A stretch of DNA of 64,000 nt, from NCBI RefSeq assembly GCF_030463565.1, contig NC_134660.1:503501-567500 (forward strand). The letters run 5' to 3'. Shown here piece by piece: positions 1 to 26,291 of the stretch (its first letter is position 1; each line of letters opens with the position of its first letter). A program made the position numbers and the translations under genes. Source of the stretch: Pelecanus crispus. Lineage: Eukaryota; Chordata; Aves; Pelecaniformes; Pelecanidae. Under the pieces are notes generated by a model. It was not told where the DNA came from and ran no database searches. It was given only the letters and a program-made list of their open reading frames with translations.

Positions 1-525
1 CCCTGGCACATCCCAGCCCTGCCCTGGCACATCCCAGCTCTACCCTGGCACATCCCAGCCCTGCCCTGGCACATCCCAGCTCTACCCTGGCACATCCCAG
101 CCCTGCCATGGCACATCCCAGCTCTACCCTGGCACATCCCAGCCCTGTCATGGCACATCCCAGCTCTACCCTGGCACATCCCAGCCCTACCCGGGCACAT
201 CCCAGCCCTACCCTGGCACATCCCAGCCCTGCCATGGCACATCCCAGCTCTACCCTGGCACATCCCAGCCCTACCCGGGCACATCCCAGCTCTACCCTGG
301 CACATCCCAGCCCTGCCATGGCACATCCCAGCTCTACCCTGGCACATCCCAGCCCTGCCCTGGCACATCCCAGCCCTAACTGGGCACATCCCAGCTCTAC
401 CCTGGCACATCCCAGCCCTGCCCTGGCACATCCCAGCTCTACCCTGGCACATCCCAGCCCTGCCATGGCACATCCCAGCTCTACCCTGGCACATCCCAGC
501 CCTGCCCTGGCACATCCCAGCGCTG
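1..525. repeat. 21-bp tandem satellite, truncated by left edge
   Basis: About 25 copies of a 21-base unit built on CACATCCCAGC followed by CCTGCCCTGG or TCTACCCTGG. Because the unit is a multiple of three and stop-free, it produces a long artificial AHPSSTL-type reading frame. The array continues beyond the left edge and ends at about position 520 in unique GC-rich DNA. Nothing suggests it is coding. Confidence 0.95.
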
Positions 526-2040
526 TGCAGGCTCCTGCGGCCCCGCGGGCCGTGGCCGGGCGGGTGGGCCCTGGGCTGCAGCCCCCGCAGGGCAGAGCGG
601 GGCGGGGCCCGGCCCGGCACAGGGTGGGGGGGCTCCCCCTGGCCCCCCTGCCCCCCCCCGGCCCTCCCGGGCCCCCCCCGGCTCCCGGCCCTCCCCGGCC
701 CCCCCCGCCTGCCGACGTGGAGGCTGTGCCGCGGACGTGTCAGCCGTGGGCCGGGGGCCAAGGGCATCGCCTGCCCCCGGTTTCGGGGGGGCCGGGGCCG
801 TCAGCAGCCGCCCCGCCGGGGGAGGAGGCAGCGGCCGGCGGGGCCGAGGAATGCGCCGGGCACCGGGGCCGCTCGCCGGTCCCCGCGCGGGGCCGTGGGA
901 CGGGGCCACGCTGGGGGGGTCCCCCCTGCACCCCGGTGCTGCCCCTCCCGGGGGCACCGCATCGGGGACGCCGCGGGCTCCGTCACGGCCCCTCTCGCCC
1001 CGCCGTGCCTCAGTTTCCCCTCGAGGCGGGGGCACGCGTGGGCAGGGACGGGACCGTCAGCGGGGCTTTTGGGGGGGGGGGCGGGAAAGGACTTTTTAAC
1101 TTTTTTTTGGCTTTGCCCCAATTTCATCCCTTTGAAATCCTGTTGAGTGGCCCCGCCCCCCGGCCAGCACAGGCCCCGCCCCCCGGCCGGCCCCGCCCCA
1201 CCCCTCCCAAATTTCCACGATGGCCGGATTCTGCTGCCAGAGCGGCAGGGCCGGGGGGGGACGGGACGTGGCGGGGATGGATGGGGGATGCCGTGGGGAT
1301 GGATGGGGGGGGAACCGTGGGCATGGGGGGACCGTGGGGATGGGGGGGACCCCGTGGGCATGGGGGGGACCCGGTGGGGATGGGGGGCACGGAAGGGATG
1401 CGGGGGACCCCCATGGGGAGCAGCAGGCTGCGAGGGAAGAGTTAAAGAGTCCATGCTGGTCCCCCGGGCAGGGAACTGGGATGAACTGGGGGGAGCGGGG
1501 AGGGAGGGCTGGGAGGAAGGTGCTGACGTGGGGCTGGGAAGCGGCCGGGGAGGAGGAGGAGGAGGAAGAGCTGAGGCTGGGCTGGAGCATCGCTGCTGCT
1601 TGGGCCGAGCTCCAGCTGGAGGGACCCCATGTCGGGGGCGGTGGAGCTGGAGGGGCCTGGCTGGGGGGGCCGGGCTGGGGGCACCCGTCCCAGCTCCCCC
1701 CGCCAGGCCCCAGCTGAGCCCTGCCCTCCTCTGGGCGCACGGATCCTGCCCCGCAGCGAGGCCAGCCCTCCCACCCCCAGAACTGCCAGCACCCCGGGAC
1801 CCCCAGCCTTGGGGACCCCCTGCTCCCCAGGGACCCAGCACCTCCCTGGAGAGGGGGCTGCCCATGGCTGGGGCTGGGGGGGTTGGGGGATGCCCTGGGC
1901 TGTGGGACCTCAGGGCACTGGTGTCCTTGCACCTCCCGGGGGACATCCACACCCTGCCTGGCCTCCAGCGGTCCATCCATCCATCCACCCACCTGCTCCA
2001 CCTTCCGCCTGTATGGCCGGAGGACCCCTGCCCCTGAATC
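526..2040. other. GC-rich intergenic DNA, no gene seen
   Basis: Upstream flank of COL1A1. It is extremely GC-rich, with runs of C and G, a short block of GGGGATGGG-type repeats around 1270-1400 and GAGGAG runs near 1550. The open frames on both strands are low-complexity P/G/A/R sequence without domain-like composition or a convincing splice structure. I see no gene here. Confidence 0.6.
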
Positions 2041-2049
2041 TAAACTGGA

Positions 2050-2440
2050 TGAATCCTGACGAGATAAACCACCAAACCACACCCCCAACAGCCCCCCCAG
2101 CCCAGCCACCCAGCACCACCAGCCCAAATACCCCAACCACCAACCCCAACAACCTCAGCACCCCAGCCCCAAAACCCCAACCCAACAGCCCCAAACCCAA
2201 CAGCCCCAAACCCAACCCAACAGCCCCAAACCCAGCCTAACAACCCCAACCCAACAGCCCCAAACCCAACCCCAACCCAACAGCCCCAAACCCAACCCAA
2301 CAGCCCCAAACCCAACCCCAACCCAACAGCCCCAAACCCAACCCAACAGCCCCAAATCCAACCCAACAGCTGCAACCCAACAGCCGCAACCCAACAACTC
2401 CAACCCCAACCCAACAGCCCCAGCCAGCTCCCAACTCCCC
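2050..2440. repeat. CCCAACAGCCCCAAA minisatellite
   Basis: Tandem array of variants of CCCAACCCAACAGCCCCAAA, with most copies between 2150 and 2420. The minus-strand translation is a meaningless G/L/V/W-rich repeat. It sits about 4.5 kb upstream of the COL1A1 promoter. Confidence 0.9.
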
Positions 2441-4960
2441 CTAGCACCAGCAGTGGGAGGGCTCGGTGCTGGACGTGCCCAATATCCTTTGGGAACCAGG
2501 GACCTGCCACCCCTTTTGTTGTCAGGGGAGACCCCGCAGCTCTGCCCCCCACAAAACCCATCAAACCTTCAGCCCCATGAGTACCAGGGCTCCCCCATCC
2601 CTCTGGGGGGGGTCCTGGGGTTTGCAACCCCCCCTCCCAAAAGCTTTTGGGGTACAGCAGCCCCCAGGGTGCCCCCTGCACACCGGGGTCCTGTCAGGCA
2701 GGGGCGGCAGAGGGTGCGAGGCGGGTGCCGGCTGCCCCACGCCCCGGCCACGTGGCACTGGAGCCACCATCCCCGCCAGGCCCCGGGCGCCCACCCAGCC
2801 CGCGGTGGATGAGGTCACTCGGAGGAGCTGCGCCGGGAGAAATCCCAGCCAGGCTCCGGTGCCGGCCGGCAGCACGGGGAGCCCTCGCGTCCCCGTCCCT
2901 GTCCCCGTCCCTGTCGCCATCCCCATCCCTGGGGAAATGAATCCGGCAGCCCCTGGGATGCTTTTCTTGGGGGTGCAGTGATGGGAGGGGTGGGGACCCC
3001 CTCCAAAGGGAGCTGGGGGGCTGTGGGGAGGTGGGGTGCTGAGGGTACCCCCGCATCCCTCCCGCTCCCACGGTCCAATTGGGATAGGGCTGGGGAGCAT
3101 TGCCCCATCCCCAGCTTGCCCCGGGGGGTGCAGGGGGGCCACGGGCAGGAGCAGCAAATTCTTCAATGAAACTGAAAAGGAGAAAAAGGGGGGGGGGGGG
3201 AGAAAAGAAGACAAAAAAAGAAAAAAAGAGCGAGCAGGGAAGTGAACTGGCAACGGAAAATGTTCAGCGTGGAGCTCGGCCCTCAGAATTTCCATCCCGG
3301 CTCTGCGAGCCCAGACGGCGGGGGCCCGGGCTGGACTGCTGCTCGGGAATACACCCCCCACCCCCCCCCCCCCAAAAAGCCCCCTGCAGCCAAAAGCCCC
3401 GGCGACCCCTGGGGGTTGCCCCTCTCCATCCCCAGCTCCACTCCGGACCCCAGCCCTGGGGTGTGGGGGTGGCAGATGGGGGGGGGGATGAGCCCCCCTG
3501 GGAGGGACCGAGCCCTGGGATGGGGCAAAGCCGAAATCCCAACCCCCCTGGACCCATCCCAGGCGGGGGGACCACCGTGCCGCTGAGCAAGACGCGGTTG
3601 TCACCTGCACGACCCTGCCTCAATTTGGGGGTCCCCGTGCCACCCCGGTGGGGACACGAGCATCCTATTTTGAGAGCCTGCCCTGCAGCCGGTGCCCCCA
3701 CCGAGGAGCGGCGTGGCACTGGCAGCCCGAAGGCCACTTTAGCCGCTGCCCTGCCTGGAGCCGCTGGAAATAGCCGGGGAGTCGCTGCCCGTGATTATGG
3801 GGTTTTGCCACAATTGAGGGTGCCGAGGGCCGGACGGCCACCAGGAATAGCTGGGGCGGTGCCGGGCTGCGGGCTGCGGCCGGGCTGGGGGAAACTGAGG
3901 CACCGAGTCCCCACCACGTCCCCATGGGGGGGGGTGAAAACGCAGGAGCGAGGTGTTTTGGGTTCGAGCGGGGTGGGGTGATGGGGAAATACCCCCCCCC
4001 CCCCCAAGGGGCTTTTTGGGTTGGGGGTGCTGGTGTGCTGGGGTCCCAGCCAGCTTTGGGGTTGCCAGGGATGCCTGCATCCCTTGGGAGCGGGGGGGTT
4101 CCTGCGGTGGGGACCTCGGTGGGGTGAATTCCCCCCATGGGGGGGGTCAAACCCCTCCGTAGTGTCAACCACCTGCGTGTCACCAGCTGCCATCGTCCCC
4201 GTCCTCGCCCTGACCCCCACCCCGGGCGAGGCCGCCGAGCCGGGGGGACCCCAGCATCCCCGGTGGGGACCCATGGGACCAGGGCTGGGTGCGGGACGGG
4301 GAGCGGGGAGGCTGGGGTGGGGGGGCCAGCGCGGGGCTGGCTCCCAGGGCTGCGAGTGGGGAACGCGGGGAGGGGGGGATGAAAAAAGGGAGTTAATCCG
4401 ATCCATGTGTCTGCGCTGTCGAGGGGAGTTAACTCACACCAGATGCCGGCGTCTGCTCCAGCTCTGCTCGGCGCAGGCAAACAAACCCCAGCGCCCTCCT
4501 CCCCCCAGCCCCCGGCCCCATCAGCTCTGTTTTTCGGTAGGTCCTACCCAAAGGGGATGGGGGCGGCCGGGGGCTGTCTGCCCTCCCCTGTCCTCACCCC
4601 CCCCCCCACCGGGCAACCCCTCTCCTGGATGCGGTCACTGACTTTTTGGGGCATCCACCGACTTTTTGGGGTGACCACGGAGTTTTTTTTTGGGGTGAAC
4701 ACCAAGTTTTTGGGGCAGCCGCCTCTGTTGCTGCACCACCAACTGCAGGTCCAGCTGGCACCAGTGAAACCAGTCCGGGGTGTGCGGGAAAGGGTCTCGG
4801 AGACCCCCCCAAAGGATGGGGCTGGCAGGAGGTGGCTGCAGGTGACGCCCCCCCTCCCAATGTCCCGGAGGAGCGGGAGGGTCCCGGGCGGGTGCCACCA
4901 CCCCGGGCAGGATCCGGCATCCCGGGCATCCCCCATCCCGCACCCACAGGAGCCGGCCCA
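2441..4960. other. COL1A1 far-upstream region, no gene seen
   Basis: GC-rich unique DNA with a purine tract at about 3175-3240 and several long C or G homopolymers. No exon with conserved protein sequence could be recognised on either strand. The next gene upstream of COL1A1 in mammals (TMEM92/XYLT2 side) is not reached by this window. Confidence 0.55.
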
Positions 4961-4969
4961 GGCCTATGC

Positions 4970-6100
4970 TTGGCGTCTCCCATTCCGCTTCCTAGGATCC
5001 TAATGACTTTTCCAGGCCTTTTTTAAAAAAAATTCTTATTATTTATTATTTTTTTTTAAAAGTGGGATTTCTTCCCTTTTCCCTCCCAACCCCCAGCCCC
5101 TGCACCGAACCCTCCTGCATTCCTGGGGCGGGCGGCCGGGGGCTGATGAGGTGGCATCGTCCCGTTCCCCCCCCTTTTTTCCCTCCCTCTCCATGCATAT
5201 AAAAAAAAAAAAAAAAAAAAAAAAAACACGATGACATTCTTTTCTTTTCTGTCATGCTGCAAAAATTAAAGACACATCTTCAGGCTGGAGCCTGGCCAGG
5301 GGTTTTCGAGTCGCCGAGGCATGATTGGAGGAGTCTTCGCCTGCAACGTGTCTCGGATGCATAGATACAGGGCTTGAAAGCCGGCCAGCTGCTCCCTGCG
5401 CGCGCACGCATGTCCCCGTGTGCATGCGTGTGTGTGTGTGTGTGTGTGTGTGTGCAACCCGCGCAGATAACTCCTCCTGGGGTGGGTTTTTTCTTTGCAT
5501 TTAATTGCAGGCTGGAAAAAAAGACCTGGAGAGGTCACCAGCGCGAGGGTGGTTTTTTTTTATTTCTCTATCGACGTGTCTCTCCCCCCCCACCCTGGCC
5601 CCGTTATTTCATTGTTAAATTGCATTGATTTATTTTTTCCTAAGGAGAAAAAAAAGAAGTAATTTAGTGGGAGCTCCCACTCGGACGTGTTTCCCTCTGC
5701 AAGGAGCCCAGTGCTCCCAGTGCTCCCAGTGCTCCAATGAGCCCGCAAGACCTCAGCATGGTGGGGGGCAAGCGGAGGCGTGCGGGCTGGACCCAGCTCT
5801 TTGCTCCCCCCCCAGCAAGACCCCAGCCCCATTTCCCACCCCTTTCCCTACAAAAAAATCACCCCTTAAAAGAGGGGGTGACCCCCCTGGGTGCCACATT
5901 GCCTTTGCAGGGCTCCTTCCCCCCTCCATCCCCGAGCTCCAGGCGGCCCTCCCGGCCCTGGTAAATACGTATATTTTTTTGGCATGTAATTACACCCTCC
6001 CCAAATTGCACGGTAGATTGTGGATTATTGTCAACGAGCTTTTGCTTTTTCCAACCAACGTGGCTCCTTCAAATGTGGAAACGGCCGTGGAGGCGTGCCA
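4970..6100. other. AT-richer block upstream of COL1A1, possible regulatory DNA
   Basis: Local base composition drops sharply in GC compared with both flanks. It contains a 26-base A run (5201-5226), a (GT)n run (5427-5454) and, at 5985-5994, the palindrome TGTAATTACA, a homeodomain-type TAATTA core. It lies roughly 0.8-1.9 kb upstream of the predicted COL1A1 start site, the distance range in which mammalian COL1A1 carries tissue-specific elements. That it is an enhancer is inference only. Confidence 0.35.
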
Positions 6101-6768
6101 GGGGGGGAGAGAGTGGAGCGGGACAGCGAGCAGGGAGAGCATTGAGGAAAAGAAAGGGAAAAGATGGAAAGAAAGGGGAAAAAACAATAAAGCGAGTGGT
6201 TCTTGGTGGGGTCTTGGGGGTCGGGGTCGCACATGGGGGTCCTCGCCCAAGGGATGCTCTGGGTGCCTGGTGCTCATGCCCTTGGCCTTTGCACTGTGCT
6301 GGGGGCTTGGTCCCGCTGCACCAGGGTCCCGGTGGGGAAGGGTGGGTGGTGGGTGGGCGGTGGGTGGGCGGTGGGGAGCCCTGGGTGCAGGGATGGGCAG
6401 TGGGGCGCAGGCAGGAACGGGTGTTTGCAGCGCCCCGACCCCCCGCTGCGGCACCCGGCGTCGCGTGGCACCGGGGTCCCCAGAGTGCCACGTGCCACAT
6501 CGCCTGTCGCACCCCGCCCGGCCACATCCAGCCCCCCAAAACACCTCAGGATGCGCAACCCCCCCCTAGAACCCCCACCCCCCCCCAAAAACCCTCAACC
6601 CCCACCCAAACCCCCATCCCACCCCAGCATCCCCTTCCCATCCACCCCGCAACCACCGCTCCCAGCCCCGCTTCGGGATGACACGCGTGTGCATGTCTGT
6701 GTATGCGTGTGCATGAACGGACGGACGGGGGGGGGTGCAAAGGGTGCCCCCCGACTCGCTGGGTGCCG

Positions 6769-6870
6769 CTGATTGGCCGAGGGGCCGTCCAAAATTCCCC
6801 CGTTGCGACGGGTCCCACCTCTCCCCGCCGCCGCATCGTATATAAGGGGAGGCGAAGGAGTGGGCAAGGG
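6769..6870 (+). promoter_or_regulatory. COL1A1: COL1A1 core promoter
   Basis: An inverted CCAAT box (ATTGG) lies at 6772-6776 and a TATA box (TATATAAG) at 6839-6846. With initiation about 25-30 bases past the TATA box, near 6870, the CCAAT box sits at about -96. That is the position of the NF-Y/CBF site in mammalian COL1A1 promoters. The implied 5' leader is about 118 bases, close to the usual length for this gene. The exact start site is not observable here. Confidence 0.8.
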
Positions 6871-6968
6871 CAGTAGGAAGTTTCTGCTGGGGTCTGGATT
6901 TGGAGCTCCAGAGTCGGATCGGCCCCGTATGACCCCAACCTAAGAACAAAAGAGACCCCAAAGAGTCT

Positions 6969-6987
6969 ACATGTCTAATATTTAGAC

Positions 6988-6991
<4 letters not shown>
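6969..6991 (+). promoter_or_regulatory. COL1A1: Collagen 5' stem-loop over the start codon, with uORF
   Basis: A perfect 10-base inverted repeat, ACATGTCTAA and TTAGACATGT, is separated by TAT and overlaps the initiator ATG at 6988. The left arm contains an upstream ATG that opens a five-codon uORF (6971-6985) ending just before the main start. This is the 5' stem-loop known from type I and type III collagen mRNAs, bound by LARP6 to control translation. The sequence shows the structure; the LARP6 role comes from mammals. Confidence 0.9.
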
Positions 6992-22574
<15,583 letters not shown>

Positions 22575-22780
22575 ACTGGACGCCCCACGCGTAACAGGAG
22601 AGAGTAATAATAATAATAATGATAATAATAAAAAAAAAACAGCCAAAAAAAAAGGAGAAAATTTCACATGGACTTGAATTTGTGTCGGTTTCTATCCAGC
22701 GTCTCTAAAACTATTTGCGTTTCCGTAAAAGAAAAACCTAAAAAACCCCCCCAAAAAAAGCATTAAACCAAAAAAAAAAA

Positions 22781-22786
22781 AATAAA
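22781..22786 (+). terminator. COL1A1: COL1A1 proximal poly(A) signal
   Basis: AATAAA about 210 bases past the stop codon, inside an A-rich tract. Mammalian COL1A1 makes two mRNA sizes from two poly(A) sites, which fits a proximal and a distal signal here. The A-rich context makes a chance match possible. Confidence 0.55.
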
Positions 22787-24056
22787 TGACTTTTCAAACA
22801 AAATCACCAGGAAGTGGGTTCGCTTGCTTGCCCTCCTCTTCTCCTCGGGGTCGGGCACTCCTCAGCCCCGAAGACGGCGCGGCGCGGCTCACCGAAAGCA
22901 CCGCCGTGGCCACGCCGAGCCCCCCCGCGGCACCGAGCCCCAGCCCGGAGCACCGGGACCGGCCGAATCCCCCCTCCAGCCAACCTTTCCCCGCTGGCCT
23001 CTTTGCTTCTTGCATCTCATTAGTACTTTAATTTTTTGCTGCAAGGAAGATGTTTAACTCTGGGTTATAATCTGCTTTTTGTTGTTGTTTTCCCTCTCTC
23101 TTCCCTCCCCTTGTTTCTGTTTTTTGGTTCTTCTCTTTTTTTTCCTTATTTTATCTTTATTCAGGCAGCAAAATCAATTCAATCCCAAGCACATCAGGGG
23201 AGCAGACCCGACCCTTCGCTGCATACTCTGCTTTTCTGGAAGGCTACCTCACCGCTGTGCTTTGGGGTGTTTTTTTTAATTTTAGGGTTATTTTTGTTTC
23301 ATTTTCAAGTAGTTTTAGGTTCATTTGGGGTTTTTCAGCCATGCCGGGACTTTCCTGCCAGGTTCAGAGCAAAGGTGCTAATTTTTCCTCTAATATTCCC
23401 CCCCCTCTTTGTTTTGTTGCTCTGTTGATCTTTTATTTTCCTCCATTCAAGGTCCCTCGGGAGTCGCTGAGGTTTCTTCCCCCCAGGATTTTTATCCTGT
23501 TATTTTTTTTAATTCTCTTTTATTTTGGTTCCGCAACACCCGAGCCCGGGACCGCCTGGTGCTACAGCCTCCGAAGACGCGACTCAGCTTGATTTATTTT
23601 AATTCCTCTCTCTTTTGGGTCCCCCCGCCACCCCTTTCTTTGCTGCCCAGCTGAACTTGTGAATTTTCTAAAGGTGCTATTTACCCCCCGCCCCACCCCG
23701 CGAGCAAATCCCGGAGCAAATGCGAGGTAGAACCAAAAAAATTAAAAACCTCGAAAAGGAAGAAGGACAACCCCACTCTCCAGGTTAAGCAGGTAGATCT
23801 TCAGCTCCGCTCTCATCTTCCAGCAGCTTTTTCTCCATCCATCCATCCATCCCCATCCATCCATCCCCATCCATCCATCCCCATCCATCCATCCCCCCGG
23901 CACGGAGGGGCACGAACCCACCCCCGTTTGCCGGCCCATCTCCCGGTGGATGCTCCGGGCTCTCCCGGAGTCTGTACCTAGTTTGTATATGTATAATAAT
24001 TTGAAATTGTTTTTTGGTTTTTTTTTTTTTTTAATTATTTTTTTTTTGACTGCTGA

Positions 24057-24062
24057 AATAAA
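24057..24062 (+). terminator. COL1A1: COL1A1 distal poly(A) signal
   Basis: AATAAA followed by GCATGTGAAATGATCC, the context known at the end of mammalian COL1A1 mRNAs. Cleavage is expected near 24080. Confidence 0.92.
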
Positions 24063-24085
24063 GCATGTGAAATGATCCAACAAAC

Positions 24086-26119
24086 CTGGGGTGCTCTTCA
24101 CCGGCGGCTCTTGCTCTCGGGGGTCGGGTGGGGGTCCTGGGTGGGCGGGGGGTGCGGCGAAGTTGGGAGCCCCTCACCCCTGGTCCCGCTCCTGTCCCGG
24201 CTGCTCCCGCTCTGCTCCCACCGCACTTCTGCGCTCCCGTCCTCCCCGTCCTCCCACCCCAGCGCGGCTCCCCCAGCCCCCTCCTCCTCCTCCTCCTCCT
24301 CGCTCGGCCCCCGCTGCCCTGGGCGGGGGAGAGGAAGGAAGGGGGGACCACCCCCCCAGCAAGGAGGGTTGGGCTGGATTTGGGGGGGGCAGAGCTGCTG
24401 TGCACCCACGGTGGAGGGGACCTTGCTGCGCGTCCCCTCCCCAAATGGGGGAAAGCAATGGGGACGTGGGGGGGACAGCAAGGGGCTGGGGGGCGGCTGG
24501 TGCCAGGCTGGGGGCACTCAGCCCAGGGTGCCCCCCCAAAAGGAAGAGCTGGAGGGGGGGGGGGCACAGACATTGCAGCTGGGTGAGGGAGGGCACAGAG
24601 ACACGCACCAAAATTGGGGCAGGGGGTTCTGCTCACCCGGGGCTGCAACAGGCGTGCCACGGCGCGTGCCACGGCGCAAGCCCCCCGCACCCACGGTGGG
24701 TGTCCCCCCCGCACCAGCACACGCCGTGCACACCCGCTCGTGCAAAGGGAGCCGGGCAGCCACCAGCAGCACACGCGTGTGCCCAGGGTGGGCCGTGCCC
24801 ACCATGCGCCAGCAGCACACGCGTGTGCCCAGGGCGGGCCGTGCCCACCATGCGCCAGCAGCACACGCGTGTGCCCAGGGCGGGCCGTGCCCACCGCGCG
24901 CCAGCAGCACACGCGTGTGCCCACCACGTGCCACGCTCGCCTTGCCCGGGGCACCTTCACGGTGGGCACGAGCGAGACCCCGGCAGCGCGGGGGCCGCGC
25001 GGGCAGCGGGAGGGGGCCTCAATGCCGCCTTTCTCCTCCCTGCCCTGGCCCGTCAATGGCTCCCCTTGTTCCTCACCGGCCCCCGTGTTTTCCTAACCCC
25101 CACCCTGGCGCCTGCCCCACGCGAGGGGGGGCTGCCCTGAAAGAGGCCCTTTCTTCGGAGGCGAGGGGCCGGGGTTGGGCTGGGGGGACCCCCGGGGGGG
25201 CCGGGGAGGGGTTACGGGGGTGCCGAGCGGGATGCCTGGGTCTGCGCGGTGGAAGGGGCACGCGGCCGGGGGCTCCAGGCAAGATCCTGCCGGACGCAGG
25301 CACCCAGGTGAGCCGGGGGATGTTGGGGGGTGCCATCGTGGGTCCCTGGGACTGCGTCCCCCCCCGTTGTCCCTGTCCCCATCCCCAACCTGCTCTCCAC
25401 GAGCCCCTTCCCCTCACAGGGCTGGGGGGGGGGAACGCAGAGGGTCAGCCCAAAACTTTGCAGGGGGTCTCGGACGGAGCAGGGTGGGAGGGGGTGCAAG
25501 CAGGGCACGCAGATGGAGCAAAGCAGCTGAAGAGGGGGACAGAGGGGAGCGGGACCCCCCCAAACAGAAGGGACAGACCAGGAAACCCCCCCCCCCCCAG
25601 CAGGACCCCAGCCCCAGGGCACATCCAGCTTTGGGGCTGGCTGCGGCAGAGAACCGGCAAACTCAAGGCACCGTTCGCAGCCAGAAGGAGCCCAGCGCAG
25701 CACCCCAAAACCTCCCACCCCAAGACCACCACAGCCACTGGGGCCAGGCTGGGCTGCTTGCAGGGGACCAAAAATCAAGCAGAGAAGCCACCTCACATCG
25801 CTAAACAGCTCCTTTATCAGCCAACCCCCCCCCCCCCAGCCCAGATCTCAGCAGGATCAGCCCCCCAGAGAGGTGACAGCAAGGCAGCCACCCACATTAC
25901 CTGGAAAACAGGAAGAAAACAGCCTATCCCCCCCCCAAAAAGGGGCTATAATGCTCCCTCAGCTCTTATTTAAGGGTTTCATCGGGCCAGGTGGGACAGA
26001 TGAGGTTGGAGGGGGTGGGAATAGGACGCAGGTGTCCTGTATTGCCCCACTGATGCACATGGCTGCTGATGACCCCTCCCCAAATATTGGAAGCCCCCCC
26101 CAAAATGCGCCAGGCAATA
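24086..26119. other. COL1A1-SGCA tail-to-tail spacer
   Basis: GC-rich interval containing the distal part of the SGCA 3' UTR and true intergenic DNA. No histone-like frame (mammalian H1-9/HILS1 lies in this neighbourhood) and no other recognisable exon was found. Minus-strand AATAAA is absent; a weak GATAAA variant lies at 25813-25818 and could end SGCA. Confidence 0.5.
24763..24924. repeat. 46-bp tandem repeat with CACACGCGTGTG cores
   Basis: Three full copies and one partial copy, spaced exactly 46 bases (starts 24763, 24809, 24855, 24901). Each begins CCAGCAGCACACGCGTGTG and contains the self-complementary 12-mer CACACGCGTGTG. Copies differ by only one or two bases, so the array is young. 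Confidence 0.93.
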
Positions 26120-26189
26120 GCCTGGCAGCGGGCAGAGCCCAGCCGGACGGGCGGTCGCCCGTCCGGCTGGGCTCTGCCCGCTGCCGGGC
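26120..26189 (-). repeat. 34-bp near-perfect inverted repeat in SGCA 3' UTR
   Basis: Two 34-base arms (26120-26153 and 26156-26189) match at 33 of 34 positions and are separated by only GT. They begin about 100 bases past the SGCA stop codon in transcript direction. RNA from either strand would fold into a long GC-rich hairpin with almost no loop. It may be a real regulatory hairpin, a fold-back duplication or an assembly artefact. Confidence 0.85.
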
Positions 26190-26291
26190 TTTTGTCCCCT
26201 GCGAAGTGTCCCCAAAAGCATCATGACGCCCCTTCGTCCATCCCCATCCCTGGCATCATCCTGGCGTCGCCCGGGTACCCGCCGCCCCGGC

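Larger units (their letters stand above)
22575..24085 (+). other. COL1A1: COL1A1 3' UTR
   Basis: About 1.5 kb from the stop codon to the distal cleavage region. The first 220 bases are A-rich and hold the proximal poly(A) signal; the rest is T-rich with a (CCAT)n run at 23835-23897. The final 110 bases, from GTACCTAGTTTGTATATG (23976) through the distal AATAAA and GCATGTGAAATGA, closely resemble the end of the mammalian COL1A1 mRNA as I recall it. That suggests strong constraint. Confidence 0.85.

Noticed and set aside
108-1445. Long plus-strand frame with AHPSSTLAHPSP repeats
   Set aside because: It is the 21-bp satellite read in frame, followed by GC-rich sequence. It has no domain and no splice or promoter context.
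22604-22660. AATAATAATAATAATGATAATAATAAAAAA near the COL1A1 stop as the main poly(A) signal
   Set aside because: The AATAA run is a short trinucleotide repeat only 30-60 bases past the stop; 22781 and 24057 are better placed signals.
24086-26119. Possible H1-9 (HILS1) histone gene next to SGCA, as in mammals
   Set aside because: No histone globular-domain or lysine-rich tail frame is present on either strand.
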